Assembly (NCBI RefSeq): GCF_050314555.1
Contig: NZ_JBNPNH010000002.1
Location: forward strand, 310,001 to 374,000
Length of the DNA stretch: 64,000 bases
Direction: 5' to 3'
Source of the DNA: Spyradosoma sp004558035
GTDB lineage: Bacteria; Verrucomicrobiota; Verrucomicrobiia; Opitutales; UBA953
Under the pieces are notes generated by a model that worked only from the letters and a program-made list of their open reading frames with translations, was not told where the DNA came from and ran no database searches. Positions 24,545 through 33,200 of this stretch are shown here, piece by piece. The position numbers were made by a program, and so were the translations under genes. The first letter of the stretch is position 1, and every line of letters begins with the position of its first letter.

Positions 24545-26299
24545 TCAAACGTCCGGGTTTTCGGCGATGCGCGCGCTTTCGCGTTCCCGCAGAATCGCCT
24601 CCGCGCGCTCGATCGCGGACTGCATGTCGCGGCAGATGTTTTCCGCGCCGATTTCGAGGTCGGAGTGCTCGATCGCCTTTTTCGGCTGCGGGTGCAGCCC
24701 GGCGATGACGAGCGCGGTGCCGTCAGCCTTCATGTCCAGGCGCGTTTCCGCGATGGCGTGAATGCCCGTCGCGTCGATGGAGATGAGGTTGCTCAGGTCA
24801 AGAATGAACACCTTGGGCTTGCGGCCGACGCGCTTGAAGTTTTCGCGGAACTGATCGACCGCGCCGAAGAAGAGCGAGCCGAAGACCTCGAAGACCTCGA
24901 CGTCGTCGGGCAGCTTTTCGCGCCACGCCGCGAGCGTGCCGTGCGGGTCGAACTCGTTTTCGCCCAGCTGTCTGCGTGAGAACACGTGGAATTCCGCCGT
25001 CTCCGATTCGCGCTTCAGGAACAGGAACGCCGAGAGCACGACGCCGACCTCGATCGCGACGGAAAGATCGACGAAGACCGTGAGAAAAAACGTCAGCAGC
25101 AGCACGATGATGTCGCTCTTCGGCGAAGTGCGCAGCAGCCCGTAGAACGAGCGCCAGCCGCTCATCGTGTAGGAGACGAGCACGAGCACCGCGCCCAGCG
25201 CGCACATCGGCACGTAGACGATGAACTGCCCGAGGCAGAGCAGAATCGCGAGCAGCACGCCCGCGTGAACGAGCGCGGAAATCGGCGTGCGGCCGCCGTT
25301 CTTGATATTCGCCGCCGTGCGCGCGATCGCGCCCGTCGCGGGAATGCCGCCGAAAAGCGGCGAAAGAATGTTGCCGATGCCCTGCGCGACGAGCTCCGCG
25401 TTCGGGCGGTGGCGGCGCCCCGTCATGCCGTCGGCGACGACCGCCGAAAGCAGCGATTCGATCGAGCCCAGGAGCGCGATCAGAAACGCGGGAGCGATCA
25501 GCTCGCGCATCTTTTCAAAATTCAGATCGGCGAAGATGCTGAAGTCCGGCGTCGGAACGCCCGACGGGAACGGCTTGTCCGAGAAGAATTTGCTGCCGAT
25601 GGTGACGACGCCGTCCGGGTTTTCCGCTCCCGCGCCCCAGCCGAGCCCGAGCACCGCGAGCGTCGCCGCCACGATGACGAAAAGCGCTCCCGGAATCTTC
25701 GACGTGAAGCGCGGCCAGATGAACACCGCCGCCGTCGCGACCGCGGAGACGATCACCGTGCGCCAGTTCGCCGTGTCGAAATACAGCAGATAGAGCGACC
25801 ACTTGCCGACGAAGTCGCCCGGCACCTTCAGCCCCTTCGGGAACGTCAGCCCGAACAGGTCCGGAATCTGCGTCGAAAAAATCGTCACCGCGATGCCCGC
25901 CGTGAAGCCGACGATGACCGGATAGGAAATGAACTTGAGCAGCGCGCCCATCTTCGCCAGCCCCATGGCGACGAGGATCATGCCCGCCATCACCGTCGCG
26001 AACGCGAGCCCGCTCAGCCCGTACTGCGCCACGATCGCGTAGATGATCGGGATGAACGCGCCCGTCGGCCCGCAGACCTGCGTGCGGCTGCCGCCGAAAA
26101 TCGCGATCGCGAAGCCCGCGACGATCGCCGTGTAAAGCCCCTTTTCGGGAGCGACGCCCGAGGCGACGGCGAACGCGATCGCCAGCGGCAGCGCAATGAC
26201 GCCGACGATGACGCCGGCGATGAGGTCGGACTTGAAATCCTTTTTCCCGTAGCCTTCCTGCAATACGGTCAGCAGTTTCGGTTTCAGATCGGAACGCAT
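24545..26299 (-). CDS. SulP-family anion transporter with STAS domain
   Basis: This 584-aa inner-membrane protein is probably a bicarbonate or sulfate (SLC26-type) symporter. The N-terminal about 430 residues hold the 14-helix transport domain, with ALPLAIAFAVASGVAPEKGL, YTAIVAGFAIAIFGGSRTQV and GPTGAFIPII as the hallmark region. HRPNAELVAQGIGNILSPLF and GGIPATGAIARTAANIKNG follow. The C-terminal STAS domain (about 450-560) contains VFILDLSNLISIDATGIHAI. The substrate cannot be decided from sequence. It is a single gene between the helicase and the relic locus. Confidence 0.93.
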   Translation of the reverse strand: MRSDLKPKLLTVLQEGYGKKDFKSDLIAGVIVGVIALPLAIAFAVASGVAPEKGLYTAIVAGFAIAIFGGSRTQVCGPTGAFIPIIYAIVAQYGLSGLAFATVMAGMILVAMGLAKMGALLKFISYPVIVGFTAGIAVTIFSTQIPDLFGLTFPKGLKVPGDFVGKWSLYLLYFDTANWRTVIVSAVATAAVFIWPRFTSKIPGALFVIVAATLAVLGLGWGAGAENPDGVVTIGSKFFSDKPFPSGVPTPDFSIFADLNFEKMRELIAPAFLIALLGSIESLLSAVVADGMTGRRHRPNAELVAQGIGNILSPLFGGIPATGAIARTAANIKNGGRTPISALVHAGVLLAILLCLGQFIVYVPMCALGAVLVLVSYTMSGWRSFYGLLRTSPKSDIIVLLLTFFLTVFVDLSVAIEVGVVLSAFLFLKRESETAEFHVFSRRQLGENEFDPHGTLAAWREKLPDDVEVFEVFGSLFFGAVDQFRENFKRVGRKPKVFILDLSNLISIDATGIHAIAETRLDMKADGTALVIAGLHPQPKKAIEHSDLEIGAENICRDMQSAIERAEAILRERESARIAENPDV

Positions 26300-26369
26300 G
26301 GTGAAGATGAAAAAATGAGGCGCGGATTTTACGCCTTCGCCCCGCCCGTTTCAACAATCTTCCCGCGCG

Positions 26370-28586
26370 TCAGAACGGGTCGGCGGAATCGTCGTAGTCG
26401 GTTTCCTGAGAGTATTCGTCGCGGAAGGGATGCGGCGGGAGCGCGGCGCGGCCGCCCCGGCGCGGGAATGACGAGCCGGATCGCGCGCCGCTGCTCAGGT
26501 AGAGGCGCTCGTAGGTGTCCGGATCAGCCTCGCGGACGAAGCGCGACGCCTCGAGCAGCCCGCCGTCGCCGAAGCTCATGCGGATTTTCGGATAAAGCAG
26601 GTAAAGGCGGTCCTTCGCGCGCGTGCACGCCACGTAAAAGAGCCGGCGCTCCTCGTCCACGTCGCCTTCTTCCACGGCGCGCTTGAGCGGGAACATCTCC
26701 TCCGCGCAGCCGATCACGAAGACGATCGGGTATTCCAGCCCCTTCGCCTGGTGAATCGTCGAGAGGCGGATCATCGGGCGTTCCCGCGAATCGGCGTCCA
26801 CGTCTTTGCGGTTCGTCTCGGAATTGAGCAGCGCGAGCTGTGCGAGCAGATCGTCGAGCGAGTCGAATTTTTCCGCGAAGCCGACGAGGCTCTGCAGGTC
26901 GTCGAGGCGTTCCCGCCAGTCGGCGTAGACTTTTTTGATGAAGTCGCCGTACCACGAGTCCAGCCCGATGCGGACGATCTCGGCGGGCGTTCCCGTGACG
27001 CTCGCGGCGGCGGGAACGTCGCGCGCGTCCGCGTCCGCCTCGGCGGCGGCTTTTTCCGCGAGCGAGAAAAGGTCTTCCGTCTCCGCGGAATCGTCTTCGG
27101 AGGCGGCTCCGGCGGCGTCGAAGGCGTTCCCGCGCAGGGATTCGTCCATGTCCTGCAGAGAGATCACGAAGTCGGAATAATCGTCGCGCGCGGGCTCGGG
27201 AATCTTCTTCAGCACGGCGTCGTCGAGCAGCGCATCGAAAATCCGGATACGTTTTTTCTCCGCGATCCTGTTCGCCGCCTCGAGCGTCTTCGCCGCGGTG
27301 CGCGGGCCGACCTTCTCCATCAGCGCGAGCAGGCGCGCGAAGGCGACGCCGTCGGCGGGATTCGTCAGAAAGCGCAGAATCGCGACGAAATCGCGCACGT
27401 GCGCCTGCTGGAAAAACTGAATGCCGCTCGTGATGAGGAACGGGATGCCCGCGCGCGTGAGCTCGAGCTCGAGCTCCTTCGCGTGCATGTGCGCGCGGTA
27501 GAGCACGGCGACGTCGTTCGGCGAATAGCCTTCGTCCTCGACGAGCGAGGCGATGCGGCGGATGACGGTGCGCGCCTGGTCGTAGGCGTCGAGCGTCGCG
27601 ACGAGCGCGGGCTTTCTGCCGTCCTCGCGCGTGGCGCGGAGCGTCTTGGAGAAGCCGAGCGACTCCTCCCGCGCGCTCAGAATCGAGTTCGCGAAATCGA
27701 GAATCTGCGGCGTGGAGCGGTAGTTGATCTCGATCTTGCGCAGCACCATTCCCGCGTAGGTCTCGGGGAAGCGCGTGATGTTCTCGTAATTCGCGCCGCG
27801 CCAGGTGTAGATGCACTGCGCGTCGTCGCCGACGGCGGTCAGGTGATTTTCGTCGGAAACGAGCCGGCGGATGATCTCCGCCTGCAGCGTGTTCGTGTCC
27901 TGAAATTCGTCGACGAGGATGTGGCGGAAGCGCTTCTGCAGGCGTTCCCGCACGTCGGGATGATCGTCGAGGAGCTCGAGAAAAAGCTCCAGCAGGTCGT
28001 CGAAGTCGCAGAGATTCTGCTCACGCTTCGCCTGCGCGTAGGCTTCGAGATACTGCGGCACGACGCGGTCCGCGCCCGCGACCCAACCCATGCGGTCTTC
28101 GACGACGTCGGCGAGCGGCAGGCGCGTGTTGCGCGCGTAGCTGATCAGGTCGAAGATCACGCGCGGCTTGGGAGCGTTTTTTCCTTTGAGAAATTCGGCG
28201 TTCACGTGCCGGCAGACTTTGCCGAAGAGCGTGTCCGCGTCGCCCGCGTCGAGAATCGTGTAGTCGCGTTTCCGCCCGACGAGCTCGGCGTTCGCGCGGA
28301 GAATGCGCTGGCCGATGCTGTGGAACGTGCCGCCCCAGAATTCGGAACGCGGCACGCCCGTCAGCGCCTCGACGCGCTCGAGCATTTCCGTCGCCGCCTT
28401 GTTCGTGAACGTCAGCAGCAGAATGCGCCACGGCGCGACGCCCTGCTCCAGCAGCCACGCGACGCGGTAGGTGAGCGTGCGCGTCTTGCCCGATCCCGCG
28501 CCCGCGAGCACGAGCGAAAAGCGTTCCCGCGACGTGACGGCGGCGAGCTGGTCGTCGTTGAGTTCGGCTCTGAAATCGATCGGCAT
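26370..28586 (-). CDS. UvrD/PcrA/Rep-type superfamily 1 DNA helicase
   Basis: This 738-aa ATP-dependent 3'-5' DNA helicase acts in repair or replication restart. Conserved motifs are Q/I (LNDDQLAAV; Walker A AGAGSGKT, residues 28-35), Ia (LLLTFTNKAATEML), II (VDEFQD, 225-230) and III (AVGDDAQCIYTWRGA). IV (NYRSTPQILDFANSI), V (STIHQAKGLEYPIVFVIG) and VI (EERRLFYVACTRAKDRLYLL) complete the set. An acidic insertion (EDDSAETEDLFSLAEKAAAE) is unusual between IV and V. The C-terminus is basic then acidic (YSQETDYDDSADPF). It starts 25 bases after the hypothetical gene at 28612, suggesting co-transcription. PcrA and Rep cannot be separated here. Confidence 0.93.
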   Translation of the reverse strand: MPIDFRAELNDDQLAAVTSRERFSLVLAGAGSGKTRTLTYRVAWLLEQGVAPWRILLLTFTNKAATEMLERVEALTGVPRSEFWGGTFHSIGQRILRANAELVGRKRDYTILDAGDADTLFGKVCRHVNAEFLKGKNAPKPRVIFDLISYARNTRLPLADVVEDRMGWVAGADRVVPQYLEAYAQAKREQNLCDFDDLLELFLELLDDHPDVRERLQKRFRHILVDEFQDTNTLQAEIIRRLVSDENHLTAVGDDAQCIYTWRGANYENITRFPETYAGMVLRKIEINYRSTPQILDFANSILSAREESLGFSKTLRATREDGRKPALVATLDAYDQARTVIRRIASLVEDEGYSPNDVAVLYRAHMHAKELELELTRAGIPFLITSGIQFFQQAHVRDFVAILRFLTNPADGVAFARLLALMEKVGPRTAAKTLEAANRIAEKKRIRIFDALLDDAVLKKIPEPARDDYSDFVISLQDMDESLRGNAFDAAGAASEDDSAETEDLFSLAEKAAAEADADARDVPAAASVTGTPAEIVRIGLDSWYGDFIKKVYADWRERLDDLQSLVGFAEKFDSLDDLLAQLALLNSETNRKDVDADSRERPMIRLSTIHQAKGLEYPIVFVIGCAEEMFPLKRAVEEGDVDEERRLFYVACTRAKDRLYLLYPKIRMSFGDGGLLEASRFVREADPDTYERLYLSSGARSGSSFPRRGGRAALPPHPFRDEYSQETDYDDSADPF

Positions 28587-28611
28587 GGCGGCGGTCTTCT
28601 CCGGCGGAAGA

Positions 28612-29322
28612 TTATTCGTCGGCGCCTTCCTCTTCGCGCGCGTCGCGGATGATGCGCAGGCAGAGCTCCCGCAGGTCGAAGAGCGCGCGGCGGACGTCCG
28701 CGAAGAGCGCCTCGGAACCGCGCTTCGGAGCCCCGCGGCGCAGGGGGCGCTTTTCCCGCGCCTTCGCGCGGCGCTGCACCTGGTCGAGATCGCCGAGAAG
28801 CACGTTCCAACGCGCGAGCGCGCGCTTCATGTGCAGCTTCGCCGCGCCGTATTCCCGCGCCGAAAGCGCGTCCACGGCGAGCAGCATCGCCTCCTGCAAC
28901 GCGCCGATTCCGGAAAAGAGCCTGAAAATGCGGACCAGGCGGGCGAATTCGCTCGGCGGGGTCGTTTCGGAAAAAATCGCCGTCAGGCGGCGACGCGCGA
29001 ACATCGCGACCGCGCGCACGGCGACGACCTCCGTCGTGTTCAGCAGCGAATAGACGGGAGGCGGGGGCGGCGCGAAATCCTCGCGCTTCGCGTCGGGCTT
29101 CTCTTCGTCGCCGTCGAGCTGCCAGCCCATGGCGAGCGCGCACTGGTCGAGCCTGTCCTCGCCGTCGGCGACGCGCAGCCTCGCGTAAAGCTCGGCGAAA
29201 CGCAGCGTCTCCGCGTCCGCGCGGTCGATGAATTCCGCCCACTGCGCTTCCGTGCAGTGGATTTCGGAAGAACCGCCGTCGTCGGAAGCGCCCTCGGAAC
29301 TGCTTTCAAAATCTTTCTTCAT
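28612..29322 (-). CDS. Hypothetical acidic/basic helical protein
   Basis: It encodes 236 aa, MKKDFESSSEGASDDGGSSE to IIRDAREEEGADE. A Ser/Asp-rich N-terminus is followed by a helical region (TEAQWAEFIDRADAETLRFA), a proline run (FAPPPPPVYSLL) and long amphipathic helices (EVVAVRAVAMFARRRLTAIF, YGAAKLHMKRALARWNVLLG). There is no signal peptide or membrane segment. The family is not recognised. It lies between cysE (24 bases upstream) and the helicase (25 bases downstream) on the same strand, so an operon is likely. A role linked to the helicase is possible but unsupported by any motif. Confidence 0.65.
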   Translation of the reverse strand: MKKDFESSSEGASDDGGSSEIHCTEAQWAEFIDRADAETLRFAELYARLRVADGEDRLDQCALAMGWQLDGDEEKPDAKREDFAPPPPPVYSLLNTTEVVAVRAVAMFARRRLTAIFSETTPPSEFARLVRIFRLFSGIGALQEAMLLAVDALSAREYGAAKLHMKRALARWNVLLGDLDQVQRRAKAREKRPLRRGAPKRGSEALFADVRRALFDLRELCLRIIRDAREEEGADE

Positions 29323-29346
29323 TCGGGAAAATTCCTTTCTCGCCCT

Positions 29347-30165
29347 TCAGCAGGGAAGCCGGTGATTCATGTCGAGGCAGGGTTCCGCCTCGGTCGCCTC
29401 GCCGACGATCTTCGCGGGAACGCCCGCCACGGTCGCGTGCGCGGGAACGTCCTCGAGCACGACCGAGCCCGCGCCGACCTTGGCGCAGAGCCCGATCTCG
29501 ATGTTCCCGAGAATCTTCGCGCCCGCGCCGATGAGCACGCCGGAGCGCACCTTCGGGTGGCGGTCGCCGCGCGTCTTGCCCGTGCCGCCGAGCGTCACCG
29601 CGTGCAGAATCGAAACGTTGTTCTCCACGACGGCGGTCTCGCCGGCGACGAAGCCCGTCGCGTGGTCGAGCAGAATGCCGCAGCCGAACTTCGCCGCCGG
29701 ATGAATGTCCACGGCGAGCTTTTCGGAAGTCATGCTCTGAATGAAATGCGCGACGTCGCGGCGCGAATGCTCCCAGAAATAGTGCGCGACGCGGTGCGCG
29801 GAAAGCGCGAGAAATCCCTTGAACCACAAAAACGGCATGAGCACGGATTCGCACGCGGGATCGCGGTCGCGCACGGCGCGGATGTCGTTCTGGCAGAAGA
29901 CGGCGATTTTCGGATCGCCCGCGAACGCCTCCAGCGAAAGCGATTCGAGCGCGGAGTATTCCTCTTCCGTCGAAGCGAGCTTGCGGGCGATGCGCGCGCT
30001 CATCGCCGAGGCGAAATTCGGTCGGCACAGCACGGACGCGGCGAGCGCCGCGGCGAGCAGGGGCTCGCTCTGCGCCATTTCCCGCGCGCGTTCCCGCATC
30101 TCCGCCCACAGCGAGATGTTTTCGTCGATCCGCTCGACGGCGGCGATGTCGATGACGTCGTTCAT
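29347..30165 (-). CDS. cysE: Serine O-acetyltransferase
   Basis: This 272-aa enzyme makes O-acetylserine, the precursor of cysteine. The N-terminal helical SATase domain (ISLWAEMRERAREMAQSEPL, VLMPFLWFKGFLALSAHRVA, HYFWEHSRRDVAHFIQSM) is followed by the left-handed beta-helix. The latter includes VDIHPAAKFGCGILLDHATG, whose Asp-His pair aligns with the catalytic residues, and VTLGGTGKTRGDRHPKVRSG then VLIGAGAKILGNIEIGLCAK. The ATG at 30165 (MNDVIDIAAVERIDENISLW) fits the family; the frame upstream runs back through the tRNA-Cys gene and is not coding. tRNA-Cys lies 147 bases upstream on the same strand, with a terminator between. Confidence 0.95.
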   Translation of the reverse strand: MNDVIDIAAVERIDENISLWAEMRERAREMAQSEPLLAAALAASVLCRPNFASAMSARIARKLASTEEEYSALESLSLEAFAGDPKIAVFCQNDIRAVRDRDPACESVLMPFLWFKGFLALSAHRVAHYFWEHSRRDVAHFIQSMTSEKLAVDIHPAAKFGCGILLDHATGFVAGETAVVENNVSILHAVTLGGTGKTRGDRHPKVRSGVLIGAGAKILGNIEIGLCAKVGAGSVVLEDVPAHATVAGVPAKIVGEATEAEPCLDMNHRLPC

Positions 30166-30214
30166 GTGAAAAATTCCGAAGATTAAAATGTCCGCGCCGT
30201 TCCCGCGCCATGAT

Positions 30215-30256
30215 AAAAAACCCGCAATGAGGGAAAGGAGGAACCTCATTGCGGGT
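30215..30256 (-). terminator. Terminator after tRNA-Cys
   Basis: ACCCGCAATGAGG (30220-30232) pairs exactly with CCTCATTGCGGGT (30244-30256). On the minus strand the stem is followed by TTTTTTATCA. It lies between tRNA-Cys and cysE, so cysE must have its own promoter or depend on read-through. Confidence 0.85.
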
Positions 30257-30311
30257 GACCCGAACGAGGTCGGGTTCTTCTTTATGTTGGATTGGGAGAA
30301 AAACGCTTTGG

Positions 30312-30384
30312 AGGTGTGGGGCGGATTCGAACCGCCGCATAGTGGTTTTGCAAACCACGGCCTTAACCACTTGGCTACCACACC
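30312..30384 (-). tRNA. tRNA-Cys (GCA)
   Basis: On the minus strand the acceptor arms GGTGTGG and CCACACC pair over 7 bp, followed by discriminator U. The anticodon stem GTGGT/ACCAC encloses loop TTGCAAA with anticodon GCA. The T arm reads GGCGG-TTCGAAT-CCGCC. The D arm with GCCAAGTGGTTAAGGC is normal. CCA is not encoded. Confidence 0.95.
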
Positions 30385-30451
30385 AAAAAGTTATGTGGTC
30401 GAGAATGGACTTTTCCCGCCCTTCCCGCAAGCAAAAAATCTCCGCGAGCGC

Positions 30452-30498
30452 AAAAAAAACGCCCGCCGTCCGCGGAGAGCGCGGGAACGGCGGGCGTT
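30452..30498 (-). terminator. Terminator of the M3 peptidase gene
   Basis: AACGCCCGCCG (30458-30468) pairs with CGGCGGGCGTT (30488-30498), with a secondary pairing CGCGGA/GCGGG region in the loop. The minus strand continues with a T8 run. It lies 12 bases after the stop at 30510, and the right arm overlaps the word GCGGGAACGG. Confidence 0.85.
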
Positions 30499-30509
30499 TC
30501 GGGGAGGCG

Positions 30510-32753
30510 TCACTTTTCGGCGATGCCGTAGATCACGTTGATGGCGTTCCAGTCCGGATCGCGGCCGACGAAATCGCGGAAGAGCACGTCCGCGTCCTCG
30601 GAGTCGCCCTTCGCGAGAATCTTTTCGCGGTAAGGCTTGCCCTTGGAGAAGTCGATCGTGCCGTCGGGCTTCTTGAACGTCAGGAACGCGTCCGCTTCGA
30701 GCGCTTCCGCCCACTTGTAGGAATAGTAGCCGGAGGCGTAGGCGACGGGCGCGCGGAAGATGTGCGTGAGGCGGTTCAGAATCGAGTTCGCCGGCGTCTT
30801 CGTCCGCCACGCGGCGGCGAGGCCGAGCTCGACCGCGACGTCGTTGATGTTCTTGCCCGCGAGCAGCTTCGCGTTGCGGTGGATGTAGAGGTCCGAAATC
30901 GCGAAGCCGAGCTGGCGCGCCTGCGAATACGCGGCGTGGAAGTTGCGCGCGCGCAGCATCGCGTCGATCATCGGCTGCGGGAGCGTCTCGCCCGTCTTGT
31001 AGTGCTTGGCGAAGCGCTTCAGCACTTCGGGCTCCCAGGTCCAGTTTTCGTTGAGCTGCGAGGGGAATTCGACGAAGTCCCACGCGACGCTCGTGCCGTT
31101 GAGCGCGGCGACTTCCGTGTTCCCGAGCAGGTGGTGGAGCAGATGGCCGAATTCATGGTAGATCGTCTCCACGTCGTAATGCGTGAGCAGCGCGGGTTCG
31201 TCGCCCACGGGCGCAGTCATGTTCCCGCAGACGAGCCCGAAATTCGGCGTGCCCTTCGCGCGGTCGCCGACGGAGAACGGGTGCATCCACGCGCCCGCGC
31301 GCTTCGACGCGCGCGGATACCAGTCGGTGTAGAAGACGCCGATGCGCGCCTTCGTCTCCGCGTCGCGGATTTCGTAGAACTTCACTTCCGGGTGCCAGAC
31401 TTCGACCGTTCCCGCGGGAACGGAGGCGCCGGAGCCGAGCTCGACGAACGCCGTCGGCGTTTCCGAAATCTCGATGCCGTAGAGCTCTTCGAAGAAGCGG
31501 AACATGCCGTCCATCACGCGCGGCATCGAAAGGTAGGGCTTGAGCGCGTTCGAATCGAAATCGTAGCGCGCCTTGCGCATCTTTTCCGACCAGTAGGCGA
31601 TCTCCCACGGCTCGAAGTCGCCGCCGTCGTAGCCGGCGTCCGCGGAGGCGCGGAAGTCCTTGAGCTCGCGGTATTCGCGCTCCAGAGCCGGGCGCGTCGT
31701 CTCATAAAGATTCACGGCGAAGTTGTAGGCGGTCTCGCCGTTCTTCGCCATGCGGCGCTTCAGAATGAGATCGGAGAAATCCTTTTCGCCGAGAATCTCC
31801 GCCTCGCGCTGGCGCAGCTCCAGGACGCGCTTCATGATTTCGGCGTTGTCGTATTGCCCGCCGACGCAGAGCGAATTCGAGGCTTCCCAGAGCTCCTTGC
31901 GCAGCGCGGCGTCGTCGAGATACGTCATCGCGGGCGAAAGCGAAGGCGCCTGCAGCGTGAACAGCCACGCGGGCTTGTCGTCGCTCGCCTTGCCCGCCTT
32001 CCTGGCGGCTTCGAGCGCGGCGGCGCGGTTCGTTTCCGGCAGGCCGGCGAGGCGCGCCTCGTCCGTCACGAGCAGCGAAAACGCGTTCGTCGCGTCGAGC
32101 ACGTTCTGCGAAAACCGCTGCGTGATCGTGGTCAGCTCCTTGTTGAGCTCCATCAGCTCCGCCTTCTTTTCCGGAGGCAGATCGGCGCCGCCGTCGCGAA
32201 AACCGTCCATGAGCTTCTTGAGATAGCGCGCCTTCTGCGGCGAAAGGTTTTTCGCGTCCGCCGTCTCCGAGTAGGCCTTCAGCGTCGCCCAGAGCTTTTC
32301 GTTGAGCCCGATCGAGGTCTCGAACTCCGAAAGCAGCGGGAGCGCTTCGCCGTACGCGGCGCGGAAGTCGTCGTCCATGCGCACGGATTCGATGTGCGAA
32401 AGCAGATTGCCGACGAAGTCGAAGCGCGCGTACGCCTTCATGTAAGCGTCCACGACGTTGTCGTAGGTCAGTTTTTCCGGCGGGAGCGCGCAGATCGCGT
32501 CGATTTCGGCGCGCGCGCGCTCGATCGCCGCGACGGAATCCGGCACGACGCGGTCGGCGGTGAGTTCCGACCAGCGGATTTCGTGGCCTTCCTGCAGGAA
32601 GCCCCTGCCCGCCTCGGCGGCGGGAACGGCGGCCGCCGCGGAAACGTCGGCGTCCGTCTGCTCGGCGGCGGGAGCGCATTTGTCGCAGGAACACGCCGTC
32701 GTCAGAAACGACAACAGCGCGAGCGAGGAAATGAGAACAGCTGATTTCTTCAT
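30510..32753 (-). CDS. M3-family zinc oligopeptidase (Dcp/oligopeptidase A type), probable lipoprotein
   Basis: The protein is 747 aa, the family's normal length plus a leader. The zinc motif HEFGH is at residues 533-537 (YHEFGHLLHHLL), with the third ligand expected in the following WDFVEFPSQLNENW helix, as in M3 peptidases. The N-terminal helical domain (LTYDNVVDAYMKAYARFDFV, FETSIGLNEKLWATLKAYSE, LNKELTTITQRFSQNVLDAT) is typical. The start MKKSAVLISSLALLSFLTTA then C gives a signal peptide with a cysteine at about residue 22 (LTTACSCDKC), a plausible but imperfect lipobox. Most M3 enzymes are cytoplasmic, so an exported form would act on peptides outside the inner membrane. An in-frame extension to 32939 runs into tRNA-Ser and was rejected. 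Confidence 0.9.
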   Translation of the reverse strand: MKKSAVLISSLALLSFLTTACSCDKCAPAAEQTDADVSAAAAVPAAEAGRGFLQEGHEIRWSELTADRVVPDSVAAIERARAEIDAICALPPEKLTYDNVVDAYMKAYARFDFVGNLLSHIESVRMDDDFRAAYGEALPLLSEFETSIGLNEKLWATLKAYSETADAKNLSPQKARYLKKLMDGFRDGGADLPPEKKAELMELNKELTTITQRFSQNVLDATNAFSLLVTDEARLAGLPETNRAAALEAARKAGKASDDKPAWLFTLQAPSLSPAMTYLDDAALRKELWEASNSLCVGGQYDNAEIMKRVLELRQREAEILGEKDFSDLILKRRMAKNGETAYNFAVNLYETTRPALEREYRELKDFRASADAGYDGGDFEPWEIAYWSEKMRKARYDFDSNALKPYLSMPRVMDGMFRFFEELYGIEISETPTAFVELGSGASVPAGTVEVWHPEVKFYEIRDAETKARIGVFYTDWYPRASKRAGAWMHPFSVGDRAKGTPNFGLVCGNMTAPVGDEPALLTHYDVETIYHEFGHLLHHLLGNTEVAALNGTSVAWDFVEFPSQLNENWTWEPEVLKRFAKHYKTGETLPQPMIDAMLRARNFHAAYSQARQLGFAISDLYIHRNAKLLAGKNINDVAVELGLAAAWRTKTPANSILNRLTHIFRAPVAYASGYYSYKWAEALEADAFLTFKKPDGTIDFSKGKPYREKILAKGDSEDADVLFRDFVGRDPDWNAINVIYGIAEK

Positions 32754-32823
32754 AATGATTGAGCCCGTCAGTCTAACGCGCGAAAAAAATCCGGGCAAGG
32801 GAGAATCCGCGCCGCGGGAACAC

Positions 32824-32855
32824 AAAAAATCCCGTCCTGGCGAGGACGGGAAAAA
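32824..32855 (-). terminator. Terminator after tRNA-Ser
   Basis: CCCGTCCT (32831-32838) pairs with AGGACGGG (32843-32850) around GGCG. On the minus strand the hairpin follows the tRNA 3' end by a few bases and is followed by ATTTTTTG. It ends about 70 bases before the peptidase start. Confidence 0.85.
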
Positions 32856-32858
32856 TGG

Positions 32859-32945
<87 letters not shown>

Positions 32946-33104
32946 GTAAGCCGAAAATTTAGTGGAGCAGGAAATCCTTTTTCCGCCCGCAAGTCAACTT
33001 AAATTTGAAACGCTTTCGAAAATCGCGAAAACCGCCCGCTCGCGGAAAGGCGAACGCGAAGAAGGGATTTGCCGCGGCGGCGGGAACGCCTTTTGATTGT
33101 CGGC

Positions 33105-33200
33105 ATGGGCGCTTTTTCCGTTCTGTTTTTTCTCGTCGCCGTCGCGCTTTTCCTGATCGGGCTCGCCTACCGCGGAAAACCGGAAAGGGGGCGACGATGA
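33105..33200 (+). CDS. 31-aa single-pass membrane peptide, coupled to ogt
   Basis: The ATG at 33105 opens a short frame encoding MGAFSVLFFLVAVALFLIGL followed by AYRGKPERGRR. Residues 4-20 form one hydrophobic helix, with a strongly basic C-terminal tail that should remain cytoplasmic. Its TGA overlaps the ogt ATG (ATGA at 33197-33200), the classic arrangement for translational coupling. No Shine-Dalgarno sequence is seen. Either a real small membrane protein or a leader ORF that sets ogt translation is possible; conservation would decide. Confidence 0.45.
   Translation: MGAFSVLFFLVAVALFLIGLAYRGKPERGRR

Noticed and set aside
24363..24548. Arginine-rich 61-codon minus-strand frame overlapping the sulP stop
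   Set aside because: Out of frame with the recognisable relic sequence (GNYDYGAPIGALQ) and without coding character.
30166..30381. N-terminal extension of cysE through the tRNA-Cys gene
   Set aside because: The bases encode a clear tRNA and a terminator.
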